Below are positions 25,375 to 33,904 of a stretch of DNA of 58,376 nucleotides, piece by piece (positions within the stretch are counted from its first letter, which is position 1; every line of letters starts with the position of its first letter). The stretch lies in NCBI RefSeq assembly GCF_004000845.1, contig NZ_BIMA01000039.1, positions 1-58,376 on the forward strand. The letters run 5' to 3'. The DNA comes from Paenibacillus koleovorans NBRC 103111. Its GTDB lineage: Bacteria > Bacillota > Bacilli > Paenibacillales > NBRC-103111. The notes under the pieces are model-generated. The model was not told the DNA's origin. It was given only the letters and a program-made list of their open reading frames with translations, and did no database searches. The position numbers and the translations under genes are program-made.

Positions 25375-26073
25375 ATGCGGAACAACTGGAACACGATACT
25401 CGTCACTGGCGGCGCCCGCAGCGGCAAAAGCTCGTTCGCCGAGCGGCTCGCGCAGCGGCTGGCCGCCCGCGGCACCTATATCGCGACGGCGCAGGCGCTC
25501 GACGCGGAGATGGACGACCGCGTCGCGCAGCACCGCCGTCGCCGGGACGATGTCGCCCCGGGATTCTGGGCGACGTTGGAGGAGCCGCTGCAGCTCGCGG
25601 AGCGGCTGCGCGCACTCGGGGCGGCGGCGTCCGGCCAGACCGCGCCTCAGCCGCCGCAGGTAGTGCTAGTCGACTGCCTCACATTGTGGCTGTCGAATCA
25701 TGTGCTCGTCCACGAGCACGACGAGCGCATGGAGGCGCGGATCGAAGCTGAGCTCGAGGAGCTGGAGGCGGCGATCCGGCAGTTCCCGGGGCGGCTCGTT
25801 CTCGTCACGAACGAGGTCGGCAACGGCATCGTGCCTGCATATAAGCTGGGGCGCGTGTTCCGCGACCTGGCCGGGCGGATGAACCAGCGCCTGGCACGGA
25901 TATGCGACCGCGTCTTCCTCGTCACGGCGGGTATCCCGATCGAGCTCAAGAGCCTCGAGTTCCGACTGGACGAGCTGGATGCTCTGGACGACCTAAATGT
26001 CCTGGATGCGAATGTGAATGTAGAATCGGATGCAGATGTTGATGCAAATGGGGATGGGGAGCCGAAATGCTGA
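25375..26073 (+). CDS. cobU: adenosylcobinamide kinase / guanylyltransferase
   Basis: 232 residues. P-loop GGARSGKS; catalytic His in VAQHRRRR; second motif VDCLTLWLSN; third VTNEVGNGIVP. It phosphorylates adenosylcobinamide and transfers GMP. The last ~35 residues are an Asp/Asn/Val low-complexity tail (LNVLDANVNVESDADVDANG) absent from typical CobU proteins; its DNA consists of GATG/AATG-type short repeats. The 3' end overlaps cbiB by seven bases. Confidence 0.95.
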   Translation: MRNNWNTILVTGGARSGKSSFAERLAQRLAARGTYIATAQALDAEMDDRVAQHRRRRDDVAPGFWATLEEPLQLAERLRALGAAASGQTAPQPPQVVLVDCLTLWLSNHVLVHEHDERMEARIEAELEELEAAIRQFPGRLVLVTNEVGNGIVPAYKLGRVFRDLAGRMNQRLARICDRVFLVTAGIPIELKSLEFRLDELDALDDLNVLDANVNVESDADVDANGDGEPKC

Positions 26074-27101
26074 TCTACTCCCTCCCCGAAACCGCCCTGA
26101 TGATCGCCGCGGCGATTGCGCTAGACTGGCTGATAGGCGACCCGCGGTGGCTGACCCACCCGGTCGTATGGATCGGCCGCTTCATCACTTGGCTGAGCGG
26201 CTTGCTGCGACGGCGCGAGCAGGCGTCGGAACGAGGCAGCGGCGCGAGCGTCGGAAGCAGCGGCGCCAGCGTCGGCTTGTCCCCGCTGCAACTGCGTCTG
26301 CGCGGCGTCTTGCTTACTGCCGCGACCGTGCTGCTCGCCTTCGCCGCCGTGTGGCTGCTCTGGTGCGTTGCCGACCGCATCCACCCGTGGCTAGGCTACG
26401 CGGTGAATGTCTGGTTCATCTCGACGACGATCGCCGTGCGCGGTCTGCGGGATGCAGCCGTGCAAGTGCTGGAGCCGCTGAGCCGCGGCGATCTGACGAA
26501 TGCTCGCAAGTACGTCGGCTACATCGTCGGGCGGGACACCGATAAGCTGGAGGAGCGGGAGATCGTTCGCGCAACGGTGGAGACGGTGTCCGAGAACACG
26601 GTCGACGCCGTCGTGTCCCCGCTCGTGTTCGCCCTGCTCGGCGGAGCTCCGCTCGCCATGCTGTACCGGGCGGCGAACACGCTCGATTCGATGGTCGGCT
26701 ACAAAAACGAGAAGTACCGCTACTTCGGTTGGGCATCCGCTCGTTTCGACGATGTTCTGAATTATATACCGGCACGAATGACGGGGCTTCTGATTGTGCT
26801 TTACAGCCTTCTGGAGCCCGGTCTATCCGCCCGTCGCTCGTTTCAGGCGATTCGCCGGTTCGCCCACCTGCATCCGAGCCCGAACAGCGGCATACCCGAA
26901 TCCGCCGTCGCCGGCGCGATGGGTGTGGAGCTGGGGGGCTTGAACCGCTACGGGGAAGTCGTCAGCGACCGGGCGCGGATGGGGTGGCCGGAGCAGGAGC
27001 TGCGGCAACACCATATCGGCCGAACGAACCGCATTTGCTATGGGATCAGTTGGCTTTGGATGGGAGCGATGGGCTGCATATGGGCAATTTCCAACCTGTA
27101 G
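26067..27101 (+). CDS. cbiB: adenosylcobinamide-phosphate synthase
   Basis: 344 residues, integral membrane protein with several hydrophobic segments. CbiB/CobD joins aminopropanol phosphate to cobyric acid. Family blocks: DWLIGDPRWLTHPVVWIGR, GRDTDKLEEREIVRATVETVSENTVD, MLYRAANTLDSMVGY, HPSPNSGIPESAVAGAMGV. A Gly/Ser/Ala insert (about 51-68) encoded by a 21-bp tandem repeat (GSGASVG-SSGASVG) separates the first helix pair. The symbol cbiB is used to avoid confusion with the threonine-phosphate decarboxylase. Confidence 0.95.
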   Translation: MLIYSLPETALMIAAAIALDWLIGDPRWLTHPVVWIGRFITWLSGLLRRREQASERGSGASVGSSGASVGLSPLQLRLRGVLLTAATVLLAFAAVWLLWCVADRIHPWLGYAVNVWFISTTIAVRGLRDAAVQVLEPLSRGDLTNARKYVGYIVGRDTDKLEEREIVRATVETVSENTVDAVVSPLVFALLGGAPLAMLYRAANTLDSMVGYKNEKYRYFGWASARFDDVLNYIPARMTGLLIVLYSLLEPGLSARRSFQAIRRFAHLHPSPNSGIPESAVAGAMGVELGGLNRYGEVVSDRARMGWPEQELRQHHIGRTNRICYGISWLWMGAMGCIWAISNL

Positions 27102-27895
27102 AATGGCTGAAGGCTTGCGCCGCGGCTTTCCAATTCCTGACCCGGATTCCGGTGCGGCTTCAGCTCGATTACGACGAGGCGCTGTTCCGGCGCAGCGCCG
27201 TCTTCTATCCGCTGGTCGGCGCCGTCATCGGCCTGCTGCTGCTGATCGCCGCGAAGCTGCTGGGTGCGGCGCTCCCCCCTGCAGCCTCCGCCGTCCTGCT
27301 CGTCGGAGGCTGGCTAGCTGTTACCGGCGGCCTCCATATGGACGGCCTGATGGACACCGCCGACGGCTTGCTCAGCCACCGCTCGCGGGAGCGGATGCTG
27401 GAGATTATGAAGGACAGCCGCGTAGGCGCGATGGGGGTGATGGGCGGCGGCTGGATGCTGCTGCTGAAGGCGGCGCTGCTCTACTCGCTGCTGGCCGATA
27501 GCGTCCATCCAGAGGCGCTGGATTACCTCGCGATCGTGCCGATCTGGAGCCGGTTATTCCTCGTGTACGCCATTGCCGGCTGGCCTTATGCCCGTGAAGG
27601 AGAAGGGCTCGGCCGGTTGTTCGCCGCCGTCTCCACTCGAGAAGCCGCACTCGCAACCATACTCGCCGTCGTACTGACGCTTGCTTTGTTCAATCCGCTT
27701 CAAATGGGTGTAGGCACGGCGTTGCTGCACCTGCTGACGACTGCCGCCCTAACTGCCATCATAGGCATCCTGGCCGCCCGTTGGATGGCCGCCAAGCTCG
27801 GCGGTCTCACGGGAGACACGTACGGCGCCTTGAACGAGCTGCTCGAGGCGGCGCTGCTGCTGGGGGCGGTCGCTTGGGGCTTTTATATGCAATAA
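27080..27895 (+). CDS. cobS: adenosylcobinamide-GDP ribazoletransferase (cobalamin synthase)
   Basis: 271 residues from ATG 27080 (MGNFQPVEWLKACAAAFQFLTRIPV); the frame is open further upstream only as an overlap with cbiB. Membrane protein that joins alpha-ribazole to AdoCbi-GDP. Key acidic loop GGLHMDGLMDTADGLLSHRSRERMLEIMKDSRVGA is intact (D/H residues bind Mg). It overlaps the cbiB end by 22 bases. Confidence 0.94.
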   Translation: MGNFQPVEWLKACAAAFQFLTRIPVRLQLDYDEALFRRSAVFYPLVGAVIGLLLLIAAKLLGAALPPAASAVLLVGGWLAVTGGLHMDGLMDTADGLLSHRSRERMLEIMKDSRVGAMGVMGGGWMLLLKAALLYSLLADSVHPEALDYLAIVPIWSRLFLVYAIAGWPYAREGEGLGRLFAAVSTREAALATILAVVLTLALFNPLQMGVGTALLHLLTTAALTAIIGILAARWMAAKLGGLTGDTYGALNELLEAALLLGAVAWGFYMQ

Positions 27896-27921
27896 CTAGT
27901 AAAGGACGGATACTTACCGCT

Positions 27922-29028
27922 ATGCTAGAGAAATACGGACACGGCGGCGACCTGCTGACCGCAGCCGAACAGTATGGAATACCGGTCAGCGGCTTCCTCG
28001 ATTTCAGCTCGAATATGAACCCGTTCGGTCCCCCTTCCGTCGTAGGCGAAATTGCAACCAACCAATGGAAGCAGCTCGCCCGGTACCCCGATCCGGCCGT
28101 CCGCGAGCTGCGCAAGGCGTTGGCCGACCGTTATGGGATCGAGCCGGAGAGCATTCTGGTCGGCAACGGAGCGGCGGAGCTGATCGATCTCGCGATACGC
28201 TTGATTCAGCCGACGGCTACGGCGCTTGCTCGACCTTCGTTTACGGAGTACGAGGAAGCGGCTGCCAAGACGAACAGCAAGCTGCTCGGCATCCCTTTGT
28301 CGCACGACAACGATTTTACGCCGCAAGCCGATCAGTTGAGCCAAGCTGCCGCTCAAGCCGATCTGCTCGTGCTCGGGCATCCGAACAATCCGACCGGACA
28401 GCTGCTGGACCACACTTTGATGCGCTCGTTGGCCGAGGATGGAGTCGAGCTCCTGCTCGATGAAGCGTTTATGGATTTTGTCCCTGACGGCGACGAGGTA
28501 CACAGCTTGCTGAAGCTCGCTGCCCGCACTCCTAATCTGCATGTGCTGCGCTCGATGACGAAGTTTTACGCCATCCCTGGCATTCGTCTGGGCTTCATCG
28601 TGTCGCATCCGGATTGGATCCGCCGGCTTCGCGAGCGGCAAGTGCCATGGAGCGTGAACAGCTTCGCCCAATGGATCGGCGCCGCCGTGCTGCGGGAAGC
28701 CGAATTCGAACGGAAAACCCGAGAATGGCTGGCGGAAGAAAACCCATGGCTAACGGGACAGCTGACCGCCCTCGGCATGCGCGTCTGTCCGAGCAGCGTC
28801 AACTACTTGCTGTTTGCGTTGCCGCAAGACCTCAGCGTGAAGCAGCTGCAGCGTTTGCTCGGCCGAAGAGGCATCCTGATCCGCGACGCTTCCCTGTTCG
28901 AAGGGCTGAATGAGTCGTATGCCCGCGTGGCCGTAAGGCGCCGAGAAGAGAATGAGCGTCTCGTGCGCGAGCTGGGGGACGCCGTGAGGCAATGGGAAGC
29001 CGGAGGAGAAGGAGGAATAGACGAATGA
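27922..29028 (+). CDS. cobD: threonine-phosphate decarboxylase (CobD/CobC type)
   Basis: 368 residues from ATG 27922. PLP enzyme that makes (R)-1-aminopropan-2-ol phosphate for the nucleotide loop arm. It starts KYGHGGDLLTAAEQYG, a family signature, with FLDFSSNMNPFGPP next; then GHPNNPTGQ, LLLDEAFMDFVPD, and the PLP Lys in SMTKFYAIPGIRLG. The HisC-like fold could be mistaken for histidinol-phosphate aminotransferase, but the HGGD N-terminus and the location decide. Its end overlaps cbiP by ATGA. Confidence 0.92.
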   Translation: MLEKYGHGGDLLTAAEQYGIPVSGFLDFSSNMNPFGPPSVVGEIATNQWKQLARYPDPAVRELRKALADRYGIEPESILVGNGAAELIDLAIRLIQPTATALARPSFTEYEEAAAKTNSKLLGIPLSHDNDFTPQADQLSQAAAQADLLVLGHPNNPTGQLLDHTLMRSLAEDGVELLLDEAFMDFVPDGDEVHSLLKLAARTPNLHVLRSMTKFYAIPGIRLGFIVSHPDWIRRLRERQVPWSVNSFAQWIGAAVLREAEFERKTREWLAEENPWLTGQLTALGMRVCPSSVNYLLFALPQDLSVKQLQRLLGRRGILIRDASLFEGLNESYARVAVRRREENERLVRELGDAVRQWEAGGEGGIDE

Positions 29029-30608
29029 ATCCAACGGAAACGGAACGAGAACAGGGATCTTCAACACCTGCAGCCCGCACGCTGATGTTTCAGGGAACGT
29101 CTTCCGATGTGGGCAAAAGCATACTGACTACGGCGCTCTGCCGCATTTTCCGACAGGACGGCTATCGGGTGGCTCCTTTCAAATCGCAGAACATGTCGCT
29201 CAACTCCTACGTCACGCCGGACGGCAAGGAGATCGGCCGCGCGCAAGGGATGCAAGCCGATGCCTGCGGCATTGCCGCCACGACGGATATGAATCCGATT
29301 CTGCTGAAGCCGAAGAAGGATATGGTCGCCCAGGTCGTCGTGCACGGCAAGCCGCTCAAGGACTTTGACGCGCGCGCCTATCGGGAGCAGTACTTGAAAG
29401 AAGCGGAGATCATCGTTCAGGACGCGCTCCGTCGGCTTCGCTCGCAATACGAGATCGTCTGTATCGAAGGGGCGGGCAGCCCAGCCGAAGTGAATCTGAA
29501 GGATCGCGATATCGTCAACATGCGGCTGGCGGGCTGGGCCGATGCGCCGGTGCTGCTGGTAGCCGACATCGACCGGGGCGGGGTATTCGCTTCCATCGTC
29601 GGCACGCTGGAGATTCTAGAGCCTGAGGAGCGGGATCGGGTGCACGGGTTCGTCATTAACAAGTTTCGCGGGGACGTCTCGCTCCTGCAGCCGGGGCTCG
29701 ATTGGCTCGAGGCCAAGACGGGTAAGCCGGTGCTCGGCGTCATTCCTTATTTGCACGAGCTTGGGCTGGAGGACGAGGATTCCGCATCGCTCGACGCGAA
29801 GCTTAGTAAAGGCGGGCTGCAAACCTCGTCGCGGGATCAAGCCGACCTTCTCGATATAGCGATCCTGCGCCTCCCGCGCCTATCCAACTTTACCGACTTC
29901 GACCCGCTGCTGGCTGAGTCCGATGTTTCGCTTCGCTATATCACATCGCCTGACGATTGGGGCACACCAGATGCAGTCATTTTGCCCGGCAGCAAAAACA
30001 CCGTCGACGACCTGCTCTACCTCGGAGCGAGCGGCCTCGTGACTCGTATTCGCGCTTTTGCGGAGGCAGGTGGCTGTCTGGCCGGCATTTGCGCCGGGTA
30101 TCAGATGCTGGGCCGCCGTTTGCTAGATCCGGATCGTGTGGAGTCGGATGTGCCGGAGCTGGAGGGGCTTGGTTTTTTCCCGACCGAAACGGTATTCGCA
30201 GGTGAAAAAAGGACGGAGAGGATTGTAGGCACTACTTCGTTATCCGATGCGCCGGTTCGCGGCTACGAGATTCATATGGGGCGGACCCGTTTTCTCGAGC
30301 CGGTGGACCAGCCGTTCCGCATTAAAATTCATGATGCGCCGGAAGCTCCGGAGAGCTATCATCCTGATGGAGCGGTGACGGCCGACGGCCGAATTTGGGG
30401 CACATACATTCACGGCATTCTTCATAATGATGCGTTCCGCCGCAAGTGGCTGGACGGGCTGCGCCAGCGGAAAGGCTGGGCACCCCTGGACGAGACGGAG
30501 ACGACGGCTTACGAGGGGCGGCGCGAAGCTGCTTTTGACCGGCTGGCTCAGCATGTGCGGGATCATTTGGATATGAAGCGTATATATTCCATTATGGGGT
30601 TACACTGA
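29025..30608 (+). CDS. cbiP: adenosylcobyric acid synthase (glutamine-hydrolysing)
   Basis: 527 residues. N-terminal P-loop-like amidase half (MFQGTSSDVGKSILTTALCRIF, FKSQNMSLNSYVTPDG) and C-terminal glutamine amidotransferase half with the Cys nucleophile in LAGICAGYQMLGR and His in GTYIHGILHND. It amidates four side chains of adenosylcobyrinic acid a,c-diamide. ATG 29025 overlaps the previous stop and follows GAAGGAGG. The first ~17 residues are polar (TETEREQGSS). Confidence 0.96.
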   Translation: MNPTETEREQGSSTPAARTLMFQGTSSDVGKSILTTALCRIFRQDGYRVAPFKSQNMSLNSYVTPDGKEIGRAQGMQADACGIAATTDMNPILLKPKKDMVAQVVVHGKPLKDFDARAYREQYLKEAEIIVQDALRRLRSQYEIVCIEGAGSPAEVNLKDRDIVNMRLAGWADAPVLLVADIDRGGVFASIVGTLEILEPEERDRVHGFVINKFRGDVSLLQPGLDWLEAKTGKPVLGVIPYLHELGLEDEDSASLDAKLSKGGLQTSSRDQADLLDIAILRLPRLSNFTDFDPLLAESDVSLRYITSPDDWGTPDAVILPGSKNTVDDLLYLGASGLVTRIRAFAEAGGCLAGICAGYQMLGRRLLDPDRVESDVPELEGLGFFPTETVFAGEKRTERIVGTTSLSDAPVRGYEIHMGRTRFLEPVDQPFRIKIHDAPEAPESYHPDGAVTADGRIWGTYIHGILHNDAFRRKWLDGLRQRKGWAPLDETETTAYEGRREAAFDRLAQHVRDHLDMKRIYSIMGLH

Positions 30609-30629
30609 TCTTAGAGGAGGACACGGGCG

Positions 30630-31196
30630 ATGAAAATTTATACGCGTACGGGGGACCAAGGGCAGACGGGCGTAATCGGAGGACGCGTCGACAAAGACGA
30701 TGTCCGCGTGGAAGCTTACGGGACGGTAGATGAGTTGAACTGCTTCGTCGGTCAAGCGATCAGCTTTATGAGCGATGACCGGTATGCCGATCTACGCGAC
30801 GATTTGTTGAACGTGCAGCATGAGCTATTCGACTGCGGTTCCGATTTGGCGCTGCTCAAGCAAGATTTGCGGCCTTACAAAGTGACGGCGCCGATGGTGG
30901 ATCAGCTCGAGGTATGGATCGACAAATACGATGCCGAGACGCAGGATTTGACTCGTTTTATCCTGCCCGGCGGCTGTACAGTGTCTTCGGCTCTACATGT
31001 GTGCCGGACTGTCTGCCGTCGTGCGGAACGCCGGGTCGTCTCGCTCGCCAAGGAGCAGCCGATCAATGAGGAAGTGCGCCGTTACCTGAACCGCTTGTCC
31101 GATCTGTTCTTCACGATAGCTCGGACGGCCAATGCCCGCGAGAGCGTGCCGGACGTGGAATATATTCGCAGCGCCGAGGTGTTTCGTCGAAAATAA
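30630..31196 (+). CDS. PduO-type ATP:cob(I)alamin adenosyltransferase
   Basis: 188 residues. Starts MKIYTRTGDQGQTGVIGGRVDKDD, the ATP-binding N-terminal signature of PduO enzymes; VEAYGTVDELN and the corrinoid-side motif RTVCRRAERRVV follow. It adds the adenosyl group to cob(I)alamin or cobinamide, supplying the adenosylated substrates for cbiP/cbiB. RBS TTAGAGGAGGA upstream. The last base of the stop is shared with the next start. Confidence 0.95.
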   Translation: MKIYTRTGDQGQTGVIGGRVDKDDVRVEAYGTVDELNCFVGQAISFMSDDRYADLRDDLLNVQHELFDCGSDLALLKQDLRPYKVTAPMVDQLEVWIDKYDAETQDLTRFILPGGCTVSSALHVCRTVCRRAERRVVSLAKEQPINEEVRRYLNRLSDLFFTIARTANARESVPDVEYIRSAEVFRRK

Positions 31197-32224
31197 TGAG
31201 CTATTATGAACCTTTAACTTATACAGTTACTGCCGCGGATGAGGGTATGCTGCTCAAAACCTTGCTCCAAAACCGGCTGGGCGTGTCGCGCAAGCTGCTG
31301 TCGCGGGTCAAGCAGACGGAGCAAGGGCTGACCGTAAACGGCGAGCGGGTGTATACGACCGTCCGCGTGAAGGCGGGAGATTTGGTCGAGGTGCGGATGG
31401 AGGAGGAGGAGTCGGATGACATTTTGCCGGAGGCGATGTCGCTCGACATCTTGTTCGAGGATGAGCATCTGCTGGTTGTGAACAAACCGGCGGGGCAAAT
31501 CGTACATCCTACGCATGGCCACTATACCGGTACGCTTGCGAACGGCGTCGTCCATTATTGGCAGCAGCAAGGGACGCGCGCCCGTTTTCGGCCGGTGCAC
31601 CGGCTGGATCAGGATACGTCCGGCGCACTCGCGATCGCGAAGAATCCGTACATCCATCAGAATATTTCCGAGCAGATGCAGGCGGATGAAGTGGAAAAAG
31701 CATACGTCGCCTTTGTCCACGGTGCGGTGGACCCTGCGAGCGGTACGATTCGAGGACCGATCGATCGGGATCCGGCACAGCCGCATATCCGGATCGTCAT
31801 GCCGGAGGGACAAGGGTATCCGTCCGTCACCCATTACGAGACGGAGCAGGTGTACGCCGGGCTCGCTTCGCGCGTGCGCATCCGCCTGGAGACGGGGCGT
31901 ACGCACCAGATCCGCGTCCATATGCGGCATATCGGCCATCCGCTGATCGGGGACGCGATGTATGGGTTGGCGAGCCTGGAACGGGGCGGAGCCGGATTGG
32001 CCGACGGCGAGGCTGGAGCAGCGGCAGTCGACTCAGCCTCAATCAACTCCTCCGCTCTCTGCTTCGACCCGTCTCTGGACAAGCTCATCGCGCGCCATGC
32101 GCTCCACGCCGCGATGCTAGCGTTCAAACATCCGGTCACCGGGGAGCGGATGCAGTTCGAGGCGCCGCTGCCGGGCGATTTGGCCGGGCTTGAGCAAGCG
32201 TTGGCTGTTCGTGCATATTGTTAG
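31196..32224 (+). CDS. RluA family pseudouridine synthase
   Basis: 342 residues. N-terminal S4-like RNA-binding domain (about 15-75: LLKTLLQNRLGVSRKLLSRVKQ) and the catalytic domain with HRLDQDTSGALAIAK (catalytic Asp) and RLETGRTHQIRVHM. A poorly conserved Gly/Ala/Ser insertion at about 265-290 looks like a lineage-specific loop. It shares the TAATG junction with the adenosyltransferase, so it rides on the B12 transcript. The RNA target cannot be read from sequence. Confidence 0.93.
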   Translation: MSYYEPLTYTVTAADEGMLLKTLLQNRLGVSRKLLSRVKQTEQGLTVNGERVYTTVRVKAGDLVEVRMEEEESDDILPEAMSLDILFEDEHLLVVNKPAGQIVHPTHGHYTGTLANGVVHYWQQQGTRARFRPVHRLDQDTSGALAIAKNPYIHQNISEQMQADEVEKAYVAFVHGAVDPASGTIRGPIDRDPAQPHIRIVMPEGQGYPSVTHYETEQVYAGLASRVRIRLETGRTHQIRVHMRHIGHPLIGDAMYGLASLERGGAGLADGEAGAAAVDSASINSSALCFDPSLDKLIARHALHAAMLAFKHPVTGERMQFEAPLPGDLAGLEQALAVRAYC

Positions 32225-32234
32225 CGACTTCTAC

Positions 32235-32410
32235 GGAGGTAAAGTACACAAATAAGGAAGCGAATTTCTCTAGTTGCAGCGTCTTCCTATTAACTATGAA
32301 CCCAAGTACATAGTTCGCGAAGTTGGCTTCCCGAGTTGTGTACTTGAGTTCATAGATCGCATAACGAAGTAACACTCAACGCATTTTGCTTCCGTATCTA
32401 TTTACTTTGC
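32235..32410. repeat. imperfect large inverted repeat downstream of the B12 operon
   Basis: An outer arm GTAAAGTACACAAATAAGGA near 32240 is roughly complementary to TCCGTATCTATTTACTTTGC near 32395. An inner CTATGAACCCAAGTACATAG is roughly complementary to TGTACTTGAGTTCATAGAT. The stretch is AT-richer than its surroundings and has no coding frame. It may be a decayed miniature element or a long terminator-like structure. Confidence 0.45.
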
Positions 32411-32481
32411 TTCTCACCATCTGAACTCTTCATTGTTTCTACCGGTAAACTTCTGCATCAGGTGAAATTTTTCACAACCAC

Positions 32482-32556
32482 CAACAGGGGGGCACGAACT
32501 CCTTTTTTCCAGATTTCAACAGGGGGCACGAACTCCTTTTTGCCAGATTTCAACAG
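32482..32556 (+). repeat. 35-bp tandem repeat before the ATL gene
   Basis: Two copies (32482-32516 and 32517-32550) of a unit beginning CAACAGGGGG and ending CCAGATTT, plus the first six bases of a third. The copies differ by one G and one T/G change. Confidence 0.8.
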
Positions 32557-32621
32557 AGTTCGCGCGCATACCGCCACGCCATCGCATCCACTCCAGAACC
32601 GGAAAGGAGCCACATCCCGCC

Positions 32622-32939
32622 ATGCAGCCCTTTACGCGACGCGTCATCGAAATCATTCAAAGCATCCCGCCGGGCAAGGTCATGACCTACGGTCAAATCG
32701 CAGCCGAAGCCGGCAGCCCGAGAGGCGCCCGCCAGGTCGTTCGCATTCTGCACTCCCAATCCAGAGCCCATAATCTCCCGTGGCATCGCGTGGTGAATAG
32801 CCAAGGCGCCATCGCGCTCCAAGAGGACGAGCATCGCTTCCTGCAAATCACCAGCCTGCGAGAAGAAGGGGTGGAGGTGTCGGAGGACGGCTGCGTCGAG
32901 CTGGAGGAGTATCGTTATCTATCGGAACCCAAGCTGTGA
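32622..32939 (+). CDS. alkyltransferase-like DNA-lesion binding protein (ATL)
   Basis: 105 residues, the size of the C-terminal DNA-binding domain of O6-alkylguanine transferases. The arginine finger and recognition helix are in GSPRGARQVVRIL. The active-site motif PCHRV is PWHRVV (Trp54 in place of Cys), so it cannot transfer alkyl groups. ATL proteins with this Trp (E. coli YbaZ/eATL, yeast Atl1) bind and flip alkylguanine and recruit nucleotide excision repair. RBS AAAGGAG before ATG 32622. Confidence 0.92.
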   Translation: MQPFTRRVIEIIQSIPPGKVMTYGQIAAEAGSPRGARQVVRILHSQSRAHNLPWHRVVNSQGAIALQEDEHRFLQITSLREEGVEVSEDGCVELEEYRYLSEPKL

Positions 32940-32986
32940 TATAGTAGCGGTAAAGCAGCATCTCACAACAGGAAGAAGGAACACCG

Positions 32987-33904
32987 TTGCCACGACTACT
33001 ATATGCAGCTCTGATCGCGCTCAGCCTTATTTGGGGCGGCTCTTTTTATTTCATTAAAACGTTGCTCGACGATTTCGGCCCGTGGACGATCGCCTTCCTG
33101 CGTTCCGCCTGCGGTCTACTAGTGGTCACGTTTATTATGATCGCCATGCGCAAGCCGTTCGCGCTCCGCTCCATCCCCTGGATCCCGGTGACCATCATGG
33201 CGATGGTCAATACAGCAATCCCCTGGGCGCTGATCGGGTTCAGCGAAACCCGGCTTGCCAGCGGCACCGCCTCCATTCTGAATGCGACGACGCCGATCTG
33301 GACCATTCTCGTCGGGATTTCGCTGTTCCGGCAGCCGTCCAACCGCAATCAATGGCTGGGCGTCAGCGTTGCGTTTCTCGGCCTGCTCGTGCTGCTCGGG
33401 GTCACTCCCGGCGCGATTGCGTCGATGGATCCGATCGGCTTCGTCGGCATGCTGCTGGCGGCGATTTGCTACGGCTTCGGCTCCCAGCTGTCCAAACGGC
33501 TGCTCGTCGGCTTCTCGATGTATCAAATCTCGTTCGGCACCTTGCTGACAAGCGTTCTGGCATGCGGGGTGTTAGGCGCACTGACGGAGCCTGTCGTAGC
33601 CGCCGATCTAACCCAATGGAGCAACCTCGTGCCGATTATCGGGCTCGGCGCGTTCGGGTCCGGCTTTGCTTATATTTTGTTTTATTACATGGTGCAAAAA
33701 GGCAGCCCGGAATTCGCTTCCATGGTGACCTACTTGGTGCCTTGCACCGCTCTCGTCTGGGGCGCGTTGCTGCTGGATGAGGTGATTCACTGGAATTCGG
33801 TGGCCGGACTGGCGATCATCTTGGGCGGCGTATTCCTCGCAAGCAGACCGGTTCGAACAAAGGAAGGAGATCGCCCGCATGGAGCGCGTATACGACACCG
33901 CTGA
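32987..33904 (+). CDS. EamA/DMT family transporter
   Basis: 305 residues from a TTG start with GAAGAAGGAA upstream. Ten hydrophobic helices in two EamA repeats (e.g. ALIALSLIWGGSFYFIK at the start and GLGAFGSGFAYILFYYMV in the second). Substrate unknown; such proteins export amino acids or other metabolites. The 3' end overlaps the ThrE-like gene by 26 bases. Confidence 0.88.
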   Translation: MPRLLYAALIALSLIWGGSFYFIKTLLDDFGPWTIAFLRSACGLLVVTFIMIAMRKPFALRSIPWIPVTIMAMVNTAIPWALIGFSETRLASGTASILNATTPIWTILVGISLFRQPSNRNQWLGVSVAFLGLLVLLGVTPGAIASMDPIGFVGMLLAAICYGFGSQLSKRLLVGFSMYQISFGTLLTSVLACGVLGALTEPVVAADLTQWSNLVPIIGLGAFGSGFAYILFYYMVQKGSPEFASMVTYLVPCTALVWGALLLDEVIHWNSVAGLAIILGGVFLASRPVRTKEGDRPHGARIRHR

